This document shows positions 52,402 to 61,451 of a stretch of DNA of 64,000 nucleotides, piece by piece. Source of the stretch: Pseudomonas sp. MWU13-2105 (GTDB lineage: Bacteria; Pseudomonadota; Gammaproteobacteria; Pseudomonadales; Pseudomonadaceae); assembly GCF_023242315.1 (NCBI RefSeq), contig NZ_JALLIY010000005.1, positions 310,001-374,000 of the forward strand, given 5' to 3'. The translations under genes and the position numbers were made by a program. The stretch's first letter is position 1, and each line of letters opens with the position of its first letter. The notes beneath the pieces were generated by a model. The model was not told the DNA's origin. It worked only from the letters and a program-made list of their open reading frames with translations, and searched no databases.

Positions 52402-53712
52402 CTAACCCACTCGATCTTGCAACCGCTTGTAGAGCGTTGCCGCCTTGACGCCAAGACCTCGAAACATATGGAAATTGACTGTGCCTATGGACGACACGGG
52501 CACCGACAATTCGGTAGCAGCCATCCCAAGAATCCGGTTCGCCAACTGGATACCCAGAGACGTGGAGACCGCGATACCCCGCCCGTTACAACCGACGGAG
52601 ATATGAAGATTAGGTTCGGGCTCATGAACGTGCGGTAGGTGATCGGTCGTCACCGCGAAGAAACCGCTCCAGTGGAAATCCCACTCCAGGCGCCCAATGT
52701 GACCGAAAAGCTCCTGCCCCGCCTTGTGCAGGTAAGGAACGATGGCCGAATGATCCAGGCCAGCTGTAGCCCCCGAACCGCCCATGACCAATCGACCATC
52801 CGGGGACAGCCGGAAGGAGGTCAGCAATTGCCGAGTGTCTGAGGCGACATGCCCTTGAGGCAGAATGACTTTACGCATCGAGTCAGCCAGTGGACGCGTG
52901 GCGACCTGAGCGGTGCGTACCGGAACGAAAGAGGTTCGGAGCTTGGGAACCAGCTTTTCAGCGTAGGCCCCGGTTGCGACCAGTACGTGTCGCGCCTGTA
53001 CGCGGAACTGCCCGCACGACGCAACCCAGCTGTTGCCCTTCTTGGTCAAGGCCTCGACCTTTGACGGTGCGAAAATTCGGACCCCAAGATCAACCGCGAC
53101 TTTCGCCAGGCCGCGTGCGTAACTCAATGGCTGGACGGATCCTCCGCGGGGGTCGAACCAGCCCAAACTGTATTTGGTGGTGCCAAGCAATTGATGAAGC
53201 CCGAAGCCTTCGAGCAGACGAGTGTCCACGCCTCGACCCCGCCACGCTTCATAACGCGACCTGACCGCAGCGAACCCCACCCCAGTGTAGGCAGGCTGAA
53301 TCCATCCATGCTGGTTGGCAGCACAGTTAATTTTGTACTGTTTGATCAGGTTCCACACCTGAGCAGGTGCTTCGCTGCCGAACTGCACCAGCTTGCGTCC
53401 TTGCTCACCAGGATAAATCCGCTCGATAACGTCGGGATCCTGCTTCAGCCCCGCGATGACCTGCCCATTGTTCCGACCGGAGGCCCCCCAGCCCGGCTCG
53501 GCTGCATCGAACACGATGCAAGTAAGGCCCGCCTCTGCCAGACGAATCGCCGCGCAAAGGCCGGTGAATCCGGCACCCACAATGATTACATCAGCTGTTT
53601 CGCTGCGATCCAGCGACTTCAATGTTGGCCCGTCTATCGCGGTAGCAGACCATAGCGACGACGGCATCTCGAGGGGCTCACCCAATAAAGCAGCATGGTG
53701 ACGACTACTCAT
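52402..53712 (-). CDS. FAD-dependent amine/amino-acid oxidase (DAO/PuuB-like)
   Basis: A 436-residue DAO-fold flavoprotein resembling gamma-glutamylputrescine oxidoreductase and sarcosine-oxidase-like enzymes. FAD-binding motif VGAGFTGLCAAIRLAEAG begins near residue 45, followed by GWGASGRNNGQVIAGL, and the C-terminal FAD contact is GCNGRGIAVSTSLG. It would oxidise a secondary or primary amine to an imine or aldehyde. The ProC-family enzyme and carrier in the cluster suggest a cyclic or N-substituted amino acid substrate. Confidence 0.88.
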   Translation of the reverse strand: MSSRHHAALLGEPLEMPSSLWSATAIDGPTLKSLDRSETADVIIVGAGFTGLCAAIRLAEAGLTCIVFDAAEPGWGASGRNNGQVIAGLKQDPDVIERIYPGEQGRKLVQFGSEAPAQVWNLIKQYKINCAANQHGWIQPAYTGVGFAAVRSRYEAWRGRGVDTRLLEGFGLHQLLGTTKYSLGWFDPRGGSVQPLSYARGLAKVAVDLGVRIFAPSKVEALTKKGNSWVASCGQFRVQARHVLVATGAYAEKLVPKLRTSFVPVRTAQVATRPLADSMRKVILPQGHVASDTRQLLTSFRLSPDGRLVMGGSGATAGLDHSAIVPYLHKAGQELFGHIGRLEWDFHWSGFFAVTTDHLPHVHEPEPNLHISVGCNGRGIAVSTSLGIQLANRILGMAATELSVPVSSIGTVNFHMFRGLGVKAATLYKRLQDRVG

Positions 53713-53788
53713 GACTCAAACCTCAGCATTTTCAGGATCAGGAGGTCCTGTGCTAGCGGAAACCTTCCTGCGACCTAACCGACTTACG

Positions 53789-53992
53789 TTACTCAGCCAC
53801 GTCGGCCGGAGGCTGACCGAAAAACTTGCCTGCGCGCGCCCAATCGTAAGAAGGAATTTCCACGAACATGACGTCAATACTTTCAACGGGACAATTCAGT
53901 ACCTCAGCGGTCAGGCGGGTAACCCGCTCGACGTATTCTCGCTTCTGCTCATGGGTGCGACCCGGGCTTAGTTCAACGCGAACGGTGGGCAT
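53789..53992 (-). CDS. 4-oxalocrotonate tautomerase family enzyme
   Basis: A 67-residue small tautomerase. After Met removal, Pro1 (MPTVRVEL) is the catalytic base, and FVEIPSYDWARAGKFF is the second-half signature. A strong AGGAG-type site precedes ATG 53992. Length is normal for the family (60-80 residues). It lies 76 bases upstream of the FAD oxidase on the same strand and may ketonise an enol or enamine product of it. A longer in-frame start at 54013 would hide the catalytic proline. Confidence 0.88.
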   Translation of the reverse strand: MPTVRVELSPGRTHEQKREYVERVTRLTAEVLNCPVESIDVMFVEIPSYDWARAGKFFGQPPADVAE

Positions 53993-54042
53993 TGCGATCT
54001 CCTCGTTCAGCACAAGACTGAAGTATTTGAATTGTGTTTTTC

Positions 54043-54180
54043 GTATACCGCTTTATCGGCACGCGCTTTTCTGTTCAGCATCTTTAAGGGCATACCTGAC
54101 CACTCAAAAATCGCCGGGGTAACCCTGCGGTTGCATCGATCATAGCAAGCGTATCCTAAATTTAGCAATCGTATACTATT
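54043..54180. promoter_or_regulatory. Tandem repeat operator region upstream of the tautomerase
   Basis: CGTATACC occurs at 54043-54050. Further upstream AGCAAGCGTATCCTAA (54145-54160) and AGCAATCGTATACTAT (54165-54180) form a direct repeat matching at 13 of 16 bases with an exact 20-base period, about two helical turns. The spacing and the GTATAC core look like tandem GntR-dimer sites serving the tautomerase-oxidase operon and possibly the decayed GntR gene next to it. Confidence 0.5.
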
Positions 54181-54232
54181 TTCACGGGCTAATTATCACA
54201 ACCCAAGGGCTACCCGGGTTGCACTTCGTCAA

Positions 54233-54441
54233 ATGCGCGCGATATTGTCCTTTTTGGCAACCAGGGTGCCGAATGAAATCCAGGAATCTGCGCTGGAACA
54301 ACATTCCGTGCTTATCCGCAGCCTACTCAGCACACGCAATGGCGCGGGGTCGAGGTGAGTGAGCCGCGCCTGGCGCATGCGTGGATCACTTTTTTCATGG
54401 ACATCATCGAAAGCGCCAAGAGCCATGTAAAAAAGGCCTGA
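54233..54441 (+). pseudogene. Decayed FCD-type GntR regulator (3' part)
   Basis: Frame 54233 onward reads FLATRVPNEIQESALEQHSV, the segment that precedes the last helices in FCD-domain GntR proteins. It then hits a stop; the next frame continues AWITFFMDIIESAKSHVKKA to TGA 54439-54441, the typical end of such proteins. The HTH part is absent. So this is a frameshifted, 5'-truncated remnant. The 498-base gap 53993-54490 otherwise holds only the repeats described above. Confidence 0.6.
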
Positions 54442-54490
54442 CCTGCGTAAACAGTGACGATGCCAGCTTCCAACGCCGAAACAGCAAACA

Positions 54491-55210
54491 TCAGCATCCG
54501 ATGAGCAGTTCAGCATCAAGCCATCGACTCAGCAGTTGTGTCGTCAACTGCGGATGCTCCAGAGGCGGCAGATGCCCGCACTCAGGTAGCAGTATCAGAC
54601 GTGAGCGCTGTATACCTCGATGAATCTCTTCGGACTCTGCCGGCGGCGTGATCTCGTCGTTTTCCCCCACCACGATCAAGGTAGGTACTGCAATCGTTTC
54701 CAGCACAGGCCGGTAGTCCGCGCGGTCGATAATTGCCTGTTGCTGCCGAACGAAACCGTCCTTGCCTATCGCGTTTGCCATCGCCTGGACGGTGTCCGCA
54801 ACAGCGGTACCGATACAACGTGGATGCATGAGTTTGGGCAGAAGTTGTGGCGTCACCCCCTTGAACCGACCAAGTTCGGCAAGACTCAGCAGGCCACGCC
54901 GCGCCTTGGCTCGGGTTTCATCGTCCGGCCGCACCATGGTATCTATCAGGGCCAGCCTCATCACCCGCTCAGGCGCCCGGCGCATGATTTCCATGGCCAC
55001 ATAACCGCCCATGGACAAGGCCGCCAGCGCAAAACACGGAGGAGCCTCATCCAGTACTCGCTCCGCCATCTGCGCAATACTGGCATCGAGAGAGACATCG
55101 GGAATGCAGATGGGCCTGGCGTGTTCCAGTGCAGCCTTTTGATGCGCCCATAGACGCTCATCACATAGCAATCCGGGAATGAGTACGAGTGGCGTATTGT
55201 TGAAAGCCAA
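54491..55210 (-). CDS. Alpha/beta hydrolase
   Basis: A 239-residue serine hydrolase in the BioH/enol-lactonase-like group. Nucleophile in ALSMGGYVAM (S near residue 86), acid in VVGENDEITPP and histidine in PECGHLPPLEHP; oxyanion region LIPGLLCDERLW. Substrate unknown. It lies 86 bases downstream of the LysR gene on the same strand, possibly co-transcribed with it. Confidence 0.87.
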   Translation of the reverse strand: MAFNNTPLVLIPGLLCDERLWAHQKAALEHARPICIPDVSLDASIAQMAERVLDEAPPCFALAALSMGGYVAMEIMRRAPERVMRLALIDTMVRPDDETRAKARRGLLSLAELGRFKGVTPQLLPKLMHPRCIGTAVADTVQAMANAIGKDGFVRQQQAIIDRADYRPVLETIAVPTLIVVGENDEITPPAESEEIHRGIQRSRLILLPECGHLPPLEHPQLTTQLLSRWLDAELLIGC

Positions 55211-55296
55211 CGGGGAGCTACCTCAAAAGGTGTTGGTCAAAGAGGGTCAGTCATTGCAGGGGGCCGGCGCACAGGGCAGACACATCAGCCAATGAC

Positions 55297-56220
55297 TCAA
55301 AGCATGTATCCCGCCCAGATTTTTCGATCGACCAGATCAGCGGCAATTTCGATAAAGGCATCGCCAACAAATTTAGCCGCGGGACTGACGCGCCTGTCCG
55401 CCGGGAAAACCTGAACCAGTTTGCGCATGGGCACGGGATCCACTAACGGTGCCGCGCACAGCTCGCCGGCTTCGACCTGTGAATAGATCGACGCCAGAGG
55501 CAAGGCCGTCAAACCGAAGCCATGGTGAACCAGATCGATCATCGCGCCAAACGAGTCAGCCTCAACACTGGTCTTGAGCTTGATCCCGACTTCCCGCGCA
55601 CAGTTATCCATGATCACGCGAAGGCCATGTCGAGCACTGGGCAATATCAACTGCTGCTCGGCCAAAGACTCGAAGGACACCGGCGTATCGATGCGCAAGT
55701 TGGCACTGGCGGGGCCGACCAGCAGCAGATTCTCCATCATCACTGGCACGATTCGAAGCGTATGCAGCGGTTGAGGGTCGTAGGAAATGGCCAGTTCCAA
55801 TTCACCGCGCTGAACCCAATCGAGCAAGTAGCCACTGAAGGCCGAGGAAAACCTGACGGCAAGATTGGGATGCGCCTCTCGGATCTTGCGCACCAGCGGC
55901 ACAGTGACAATCTGGGCAACCGTCGGCGTTGTGCCGATGACAACCGTTCCGCGAAAAGACGACCTGCCACCGACGACCGAACTCCGGATAGACTCCATTT
56001 CCTCCATGATGCGAGTCGCGTGAGCCAGCACTTCGCGGCCTACATCGGTAATTTCCATCCCGCGTCCGTGTCGCTCGAACAGGTAGGCGCCGAGCTCTTT
56101 CTCCAACATTCTGATTTGCCGGCTGAGTGCCGGTTGCGCGATATGAAGACGGTCCGAAGCTTTGCTGAGACTGCCCAGCTCGGCCACATGAATCAAGGTT
56201 TTGAGTTGAACAACATCCAT
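55297..56220 (-). CDS. LysR family regulator divergent from the MHS transporter
   Basis: A 307-residue LysR regulator with the HTH in SLSKASDRLHIAQPALSRQI and an effector domain containing LILPSARHGLRVIMDN. It is the intact relative of the relic at 20185-20355. Divergent from the MHS transporter gene across a 516-base spacer and likely its regulator; the hydrolase at 54491 follows in the same direction. Confidence 0.88.
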   Translation of the reverse strand: MDVVQLKTLIHVAELGSLSKASDRLHIAQPALSRQIRMLEKELGAYLFERHGRGMEITDVGREVLAHATRIMEEMESIRSSVVGGRSSFRGTVVIGTTPTVAQIVTVPLVRKIREAHPNLAVRFSSAFSGYLLDWVQRGELELAISYDPQPLHTLRIVPVMMENLLLVGPASANLRIDTPVSFESLAEQQLILPSARHGLRVIMDNCAREVGIKLKTSVEADSFGAMIDLVHHGFGLTALPLASIYSQVEAGELCAAPLVDPVPMRKLVQVFPADRRVSPAAKFVGDAFIEIAADLVDRKIWAGYML

Positions 56221-56736
56221 TACCGGGCCAGTCAGAATCGAGTTCGGCGCGAAATGCGCCGAAAGTGATAATCAGTGTATCCGTATTTACAAGCCTTGGA
56301 GTGCCCTGCACACCACGCGCTGCGGGGCTTGGCGGCCTTCGAACAGGCTGTATGCCCCTACCTGCCAAGGCTGCACGCCAAGCTATAGAATTTGGGTATA
56401 TCAGTTAGGCCTGCTTGACGGCTTATTGCCCTTCTCACTCTGCGGTAGCGTGCAATCAACGTCAGCGCCGAAGAGCGTTCGACTCACTACAAGAATAAGA
56501 TTCGAGGGCTCGCGCCATGATTTCCACCGTTTGTTCTGACCTGGCTTATTCGAGTTTTCTGGGCCACGGGCCGTTTGCCTCTCTCGTACATCCTCCCTCC
56601 CCCCTCTCTTCAGAAAGCCGGACAGAGAGCGGACTCACGCCTCCTCGTTAAGCCGATCAATCCATCGAGTCAGTCACGTCGGACACGCATCAGCGTGCGC
56701 CTCGTATCGTCTTGCCTTGAAGAAAGGGTGAACATC
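56221..56736. promoter_or_regulatory. Long spacer between LysR and the MHS transporter
   Basis: A 516-base gap with no supported gene. A short frame with GAGGG before its ATG (56518-56652, 44 codons, MISTVCSDLAYSS) could be a leader peptide but has no family resemblance. In-frame upstream extension of the transporter (from 56575) is Pro/Ser/Arg-rich and not family-like. The region presumably carries LysR sites and the transporter promoter with a long 5' leader. Confidence 0.35.
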
Positions 56737-58113
56737 ATGTCGACATCAATCACAGGCTCAAAAAACCACGCGGCCCGGCCCGGCCCCGTGGATACCCCAA
56801 GCCGCATAAAGGCAATCATCGGTGCCTGCTCAGGCAATCTGGTGGAGTGGTACGACTTTTTCATCTACGCCTATACCGCCATCTACTTTGCCGCTTCGTT
56901 TTTCCCCAAAGGGGACACCACCAGCCAACTACTGGCAACCGCCGGTGTTTTTGCTGTTGGTTTTTTTATGCGTCCACTCGGCGGCTGGATTTTCGGCTGG
57001 CTCGCCGACACCCGCGGCCGCAAGGCCTCGATGATCATCTCGGTGTTCATGATGTGCGCCGGCTCACTGTTGATTGCCATCATGCCGACCTACGACACCA
57101 TCGGGGTCGCAGCGCCGATCCTGCTCGTGGTCGCCAGGTTGATTCAGGGTTTGTCGGTCGGCGCAGAATACGGCACCGGCGCCACCTACATCAGCGAAAT
57201 CGCGACACCCGGCCGGCGCTGCTTCTATGGCTCCTTCCAGTACCTCACCATCATCGCAGGTCAACTGTTGGCCTTGATGACCGTGGTCATCCTCCAGCAG
57301 ACCCTCAATGCCGAGCAATTGCATACATGGGGCTGGCGGATTCCGTTCTTCGTCGGCGCCCTGAGTTCAATCGTCGTGGTGTATCTGCGACGCTCGATGC
57401 ATGAAACCGCCAGCAAAAAAGACATGGCCCGCAAAGATGCCGGCTCCTTGCGCGGTATGTTCAAACACAAACGGGCCGTCGCGCTGGTGCTAGCGTTCAC
57501 CATCGGCGGTTCGCTGTACTTCTACACCTTCACCACCTACATGCAGAAGTTCCTGGTGATCTCCGCCGGGCTCAGCCCGGAAACGGTCAGTTTCATCATG
57601 ACAGCCGCCCTGGTCTGCTTCATGCTCTGCCAGCCGCTGTTCGGCCTATTGGCCGACCGCATCGGGATCAAGGCTCATATGCTGATGTTTTCCGGGCTGG
57701 CCATGCTATTGGTGATTCCGTTGCTCTATTCGCTGCAGTCGGTGAGTAGCCCATTTACGGCGTTCCTACTGGTCTTTGCTGGCTTGGCCATTGCGTCGTT
57801 CTACACACCCATTGCCGGGATCGTCAAAGCCGAGCTCTTCCCCCCGGCGGTACGTGCATTGGGTGTGGGCTTTCCCTACGCCGTCGGTAACGCGGCGTTC
57901 GGCGGCACTGCCGAATACGTTGCCTTGTCGCTTCGATCACAGGGTATAGAGGAGTACTTCTTCATCTACGTCGCGGCAATCGTGACCATTACCTTCATCG
58001 CCTCGATGTTGATGCCGAATCTGTCGCGCTATGGGTACATCAGCGGTTCAGGTGAAATTGAAGAGCGTGCAGGGCTCAAAGGTTGTTTGAGGCTGCACGC
58101 GACAAGAGCCTGA
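56737..58113 (+). CDS. MHS-family metabolite:H+ symporter (KgtP-like)
   Basis: A 458-residue inner-membrane major facilitator with twelve predicted helices. GNLVEWYDFFIYAYTAIYFA is the classic N-terminal motif of the 2-oxoglutarate/citrate/shikimate permease group, followed by GGWIFGWLADTRGRK. Likely substrate is an organic acid used by the RraA-aminotransferase genes or released by the neighbouring hydrolase. Start ATG 56737 follows a weak AAAGG site. Confidence 0.9.
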   Translation: MSTSITGSKNHAARPGPVDTPSRIKAIIGACSGNLVEWYDFFIYAYTAIYFAASFFPKGDTTSQLLATAGVFAVGFFMRPLGGWIFGWLADTRGRKASMIISVFMMCAGSLLIAIMPTYDTIGVAAPILLVVARLIQGLSVGAEYGTGATYISEIATPGRRCFYGSFQYLTIIAGQLLALMTVVILQQTLNAEQLHTWGWRIPFFVGALSSIVVVYLRRSMHETASKKDMARKDAGSLRGMFKHKRAVALVLAFTIGGSLYFYTFTTYMQKFLVISAGLSPETVSFIMTAALVCFMLCQPLFGLLADRIGIKAHMLMFSGLAMLLVIPLLYSLQSVSSPFTAFLLVFAGLAIASFYTPIAGIVKAELFPPAVRALGVGFPYAVGNAAFGGTAEYVALSLRSQGIEEYFFIYVAAIVTITFIASMLMPNLSRYGYISGSGEIEERAGLKGCLRLHATRA

Positions 58114-58148
58114 AGAGACTTGAAAGGGAGCCGTCAGGAAAATCGGGC

Positions 58149-58967
58149 TTACCTGGCCAGGCTATCCGCCTGGAAATCAGCGATCTGCTGCCACATCGCG
58201 ATCGGGTTGGAATACATGGGGAAGTGTCCACACTGCGCGATGGGTGCCAACCGCACGCCTTCGGCCTGAATGTGCGAAAGATAGGACAGTGAAGCGTTCT
58301 GCTCACCGTACATGAACATGCGCGGGCATTTCAGTCCGAGGAACTTGCCCATCAGGTCGGCGTTATCGGAAAGATCAACCATCGACTGGAAAATCCCGCG
58401 CACCGCACCGACCCGAACCTTGTGCCGCAAGCTTGCCGAGTAAAGTGCACTGGCATAAGCCGGCGCATGCCGGGCACGCTCGATGAACGCGGCGAAAAAC
58501 ACCTCGGGATCATCCGCCGGATAATCGACGATCTGTCGGCTGAGAAAGCAGTCTTCCGGGGCAATATTGCCCTCGATATCGACGAAGCTGAGTACTCGCC
58601 CGGGGAACTGATGGGCCAACATCAGCGCGGTGAGCCCGCCCATGGAGTGACCGACCAGATGGAAGCGTTCGATGCCGAAATGCTCAAGCACCTGCAATGC
58701 CGTCTGCAACAGAAAGGGAATGGAGATCCTCGACAGGTCGCTGCACTGGCTCTCGCCACACCCCGGCGCGTCATAAGCGACAAAGGGATGACCAGCAAAT
58801 GCGGCCTGCTGCACGATGTCGGCGTAGTCCTCCTTGGTCGAGCCAAAACCATGCAGAAATACAATGGGTGCCAAGGCCCCCTCACGGTGAATGGCGGCGA
58901 CGTTCAGTTGGACACCCTCGACCGCCAGGGGGAGCTGCACGTGAGTGAACGGTTCTGATGAAAGCAC
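58149..58967 (-). CDS. Alpha/beta hydrolase
   Basis: A 272-residue serine hydrolase. Nucleophile in LVGHSMGGLTAL (S near residue 110), HGFGSTKEDY oxyanion loop, and catalytic histidine in QCGHFPMYSNP. Translation starts at GTG 58967, fixed by AGGAGT seven bases upstream; longer frames lack a ribosome-binding site. Convergent with the MHS transporter. It could release the acid substrate of the downstream RraA set from an ester, or open a lactone. Confidence 0.85.
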   Translation of the reverse strand: MLSSEPFTHVQLPLAVEGVQLNVAAIHREGALAPIVFLHGFGSTKEDYADIVQQAAFAGHPFVAYDAPGCGESQCSDLSRISIPFLLQTALQVLEHFGIERFHLVGHSMGGLTALMLAHQFPGRVLSFVDIEGNIAPEDCFLSRQIVDYPADDPEVFFAAFIERARHAPAYASALYSASLRHKVRVGAVRGIFQSMVDLSDNADLMGKFLGLKCPRMFMYGEQNASLSYLSHIQAEGVRLAPIAQCGHFPMYSNPIAMWQQIADFQADSLAR

Positions 58968-59124
58968 GTTATTGACTCCTTGAACGAAAAAAACGCGCCG
59001 AACCGGGCTCGCCGGCAACAAGACAGGCAATTTCAAGGCAATCGAGTCCGCTGTAAATTCTTAATTCGGGAAGGCTTCCATACGCCAAACCTATCAACTG
59101 ATGCTCGTACTCCCTTTGGTCAAC

Positions 59125-60018
59125 TCACGCCTTGGCCTGGAACCGGGCAACGACCTCCTCCACCAGCGGATTGAGTCGGTCCGCATTCCAGGCCATCGCA
59201 GTGGTCACGACATTGAGCTTCTGGCTGAGCGCTCGAAACACCACATTGTCGGGGGCCAGTTTCTTCAGCGAAGCCGGTACCAGCGCGATACCTTGCCCAC
59301 AGCTGACAAAGGCAATCTGCGAAGCGACAGAACGCACTTCATGCAGTACGCGCGGGGAAAAACCGCTGGCCCGGCAAGTGGCAATCAAGCTGTCGAAATA
59401 CACCGGACTGACCTTTCGAGAGAACATCACCAAGGGTTCGGTAGCCAGGTTCGATAGATTGATTCGCTTACGCGAGACCAAAGGGTGATCACTGGGTAGC
59501 GCCACCACCAGACGATCCTCCGTCAAAGGCAGCGACTTGACCGAAGCCCCCAGATCACCATCCAGACGGGCAAAGGCCAGGTCGATATCCCCGGCCTCCA
59601 GCGCCGGAACGGCTTCAACGCTGTCGATTTCCCGCACGGACACGGTGAGGTGCGGGTACTCGCTCTTCAGTTGCTCAATCAAACCTGGCAACACGTCAAA
59701 CATGGCCGTCGAGATCGCCCCAATGGTCAACACGCCCGACTGCCCCGCCACTGCCTCCTCCACGGCCAGTTCCAGACGCTCCAACTGTTCGGCGAACTTG
59801 CGTACCGCCGGCAGGATCGCGGCCCCGACCTGGGTCAATTTCGCGCCGCGCCGCGAACGTTCGAAGAGCGTGACCTTGAGCGCCTGTTCCAGCACCTGAA
59901 TCTGCTCGCTCAGCGGTGGCTGAGACATGCCCAGACGCTTGGCAGCACGACCAAAATTCTGCTCTTCGGCAACCGCCAGGAACAGCCAGAGATGACGAAT
60001 CAGACGAAAATTAATCAT
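59125..60018 (-). CDS. LysR family regulator of the RraA-aminotransferase operon
   Basis: A 297-residue LysR regulator (HTH in NFGRAAKRLGMSQPPLSEQI) of the CatR/BenM/CbnR-like group by its N-terminus MINFRLIRHLWLFLAVAEEQ. Divergent from the RraA operon with a 105-base spacer. The spacer has ATAGGT (about 60028) and ACCTAT (about 60068) inverted half sites. Probable regulator of 60124-63306. Confidence 0.88.
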   Translation of the reverse strand: MINFRLIRHLWLFLAVAEEQNFGRAAKRLGMSQPPLSEQIQVLEQALKVTLFERSRRGAKLTQVGAAILPAVRKFAEQLERLELAVEEAVAGQSGVLTIGAISTAMFDVLPGLIEQLKSEYPHLTVSVREIDSVEAVPALEAGDIDLAFARLDGDLGASVKSLPLTEDRLVVALPSDHPLVSRKRINLSNLATEPLVMFSRKVSPVYFDSLIATCRASGFSPRVLHEVRSVASQIAFVSCGQGIALVPASLKKLAPDNVVFRALSQKLNVVTTAMAWNADRLNPLVEEVVARFQAKA

Positions 60019-60123
60019 GGGTAATCCATAGGTTTAGCGTATGTAAATCTTCTGTGATTAGTAATATACCTATTAAATTATCTCATCGAAACTGGGCACC
60101 TCCGTCATCACAGGGACTCCCCC

Positions 60124-60792
60124 ATGCCCCACAAGAGTTTGCTCGAACGCTTGGCGGCGCTGGACACCAACACCGTGTCCGATGCGCTCGACTTCCTCGG
60201 CCTGCCCGGCGCCACGGTGGGGCTACGCCCGCTGTGGAACTGCCCGAAAATCATCGGCCGGGCCAGTACCGTGCTGCTGGGCCCAAAGTCTGACAACGTC
60301 CCTACTGTGCACCTGATCACGCCGGTGGTTGAACGGATTGTCAGCAATGATCGTGTGCTGGTGATCTCCGGCGGTACCGAAGGCATTTCCTGCTGGGGCG
60401 ATATCCTGGCCAATGCCGCGTCCGCCAAGCAGGTGCGCGGCACGGTGATCGACGGTTTCAGTCGCGATATCGACGGCAGCGAGGCGATTGGTTACCCGGT
60501 CTACGGCCGAGGTGTGACGATGATCAGCGCGCGCAATCGGGTGGTGCAAATCGACGCGGCAGTGACGATCAACGTGGCTGGCGTCGACGTCAGTGAAGAC
60601 GACTATGTGATCGCCGATACCTGCGGCACGGTGTTCGTGCCCCAGGCCGAAATTGAAAAAGTACTCGACCTCGGAGAACGTATTGCCCGCCGTCAGGACG
60701 GCATGGTCGAAGCGGTGCGCAGCGGTCGCTCGGTGGCCGAAGTGATGCATGACACCCAGTTCGAAGCCATCCATGTGGAGCACGCTCGATGA
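60124..60792 (+). CDS. RraA-family aldolase/decarboxylase, first of three
   Basis: A 222-residue RraA-fold protein. The catalytic signature D110-G-x-x-R114-D115 (GTVIDGFSRD) is intact, preceded by SCWGDILANAA that supplies the loop near the active site. Family enzymes cleave 4-hydroxy-2-oxo diacids or decarboxylate oxaloacetate. First gene of a four-gene operon with ATGA-type overlap to the next gene (60789-60792). Diverged substantially from its two neighbours, so not a recent tandem duplicate. Confidence 0.87.
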   Translation: MPHKSLLERLAALDTNTVSDALDFLGLPGATVGLRPLWNCPKIIGRASTVLLGPKSDNVPTVHLITPVVERIVSNDRVLVISGGTEGISCWGDILANAASAKQVRGTVIDGFSRDIDGSEAIGYPVYGRGVTMISARNRVVQIDAAVTINVAGVDVSEDDYVIADTCGTVFVPQAEIEKVLDLGERIARRQDGMVEAVRSGRSVAEVMHDTQFEAIHVEHAR

Positions 60793-61451
60793 ATATTGAA
60801 GATCAAGCCCTAGTCGCCTTGTTTGAAGGCCTGGACACCCCGGGCGTCTCCGATGCCATGGACAAGCTCGGGCTGCCCGGTCAATGCCTCGGGATCGCCC
60901 CACTGGACAATTACCGCCAAGTGATCGTCGGCCCGGCATTCACCGTGCAGTACGTCTCGGCGAGCGTGCCACCCGGCACCGTGGGCGACTTCATTGAAGA
61001 CGTGGCGCCCGGCGACGTGGTGGTCATCGACAACAGTGGCCGTACCGACTGCACGGTCTGGGGCGACATCATGACCCAGTACGCCGGTACACGCCGGATT
61101 GCTGGCACGGTGATCGACGGGGTTTGCCGGGACGTGAACAAGGCCCTGGGCGATGGCTATCCGATCTTCAGCAAGGGCCGTTTCATGCGCACCGGCAAGG
61201 ACCGCGTACAGGTGCAGTCAGTCAACCAGCCGGTGTCCATCGGCAGCGCCCGAGTCTGCGCCCGTGACATCGTGGTGGCCGACGCCAATGGCGTGGTCAT
61301 CGTGCCGCGTGAACGAGCGGCCGAAGTGGCGGCCTGTGCCCGCCAGATCGAAGCCATTGAAGCGGATATTCGCGCCCTGATCGCCCAAGGCAAAACCCTT
61401 AAAGAAGCCCGGACAACCCTGGGCTACCACATGTTGCAGAGGAAAGCCTGA
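60789..61451 (+). CDS. RraA-family aldolase/decarboxylase, second of three
   Basis: A 220-residue RraA-fold protein with D110, R114 and D115 in GTVIDGVCRD and the TVWGDIMTQYA loop. More similar in layout to the first copy than to the third. The N-terminus LFEGLDTPGVSDAMDKLGLPG matches the family's first helix. Stop and next start overlap as TGATG at 61449-61453. RraA proteins form trimers or hexamers; adjacent genes could make hetero-oligomers. Confidence 0.87.
   Translation: MNIEDQALVALFEGLDTPGVSDAMDKLGLPGQCLGIAPLDNYRQVIVGPAFTVQYVSASVPPGTVGDFIEDVAPGDVVVIDNSGRTDCTVWGDIMTQYAGTRRIAGTVIDGVCRDVNKALGDGYPIFSKGRFMRTGKDRVQVQSVNQPVSIGSARVCARDIVVADANGVVIVPRERAAEVAACARQIEAIEADIRALIAQGKTLKEARTTLGYHMLQRKA

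Noticed and set aside
56575..56736. Longer N-terminus of the MHS transporter
   Set aside because: The extra 54 residues are Pro/Ser/Arg-rich and unlike any family member; ATG 56737 fits the family start.
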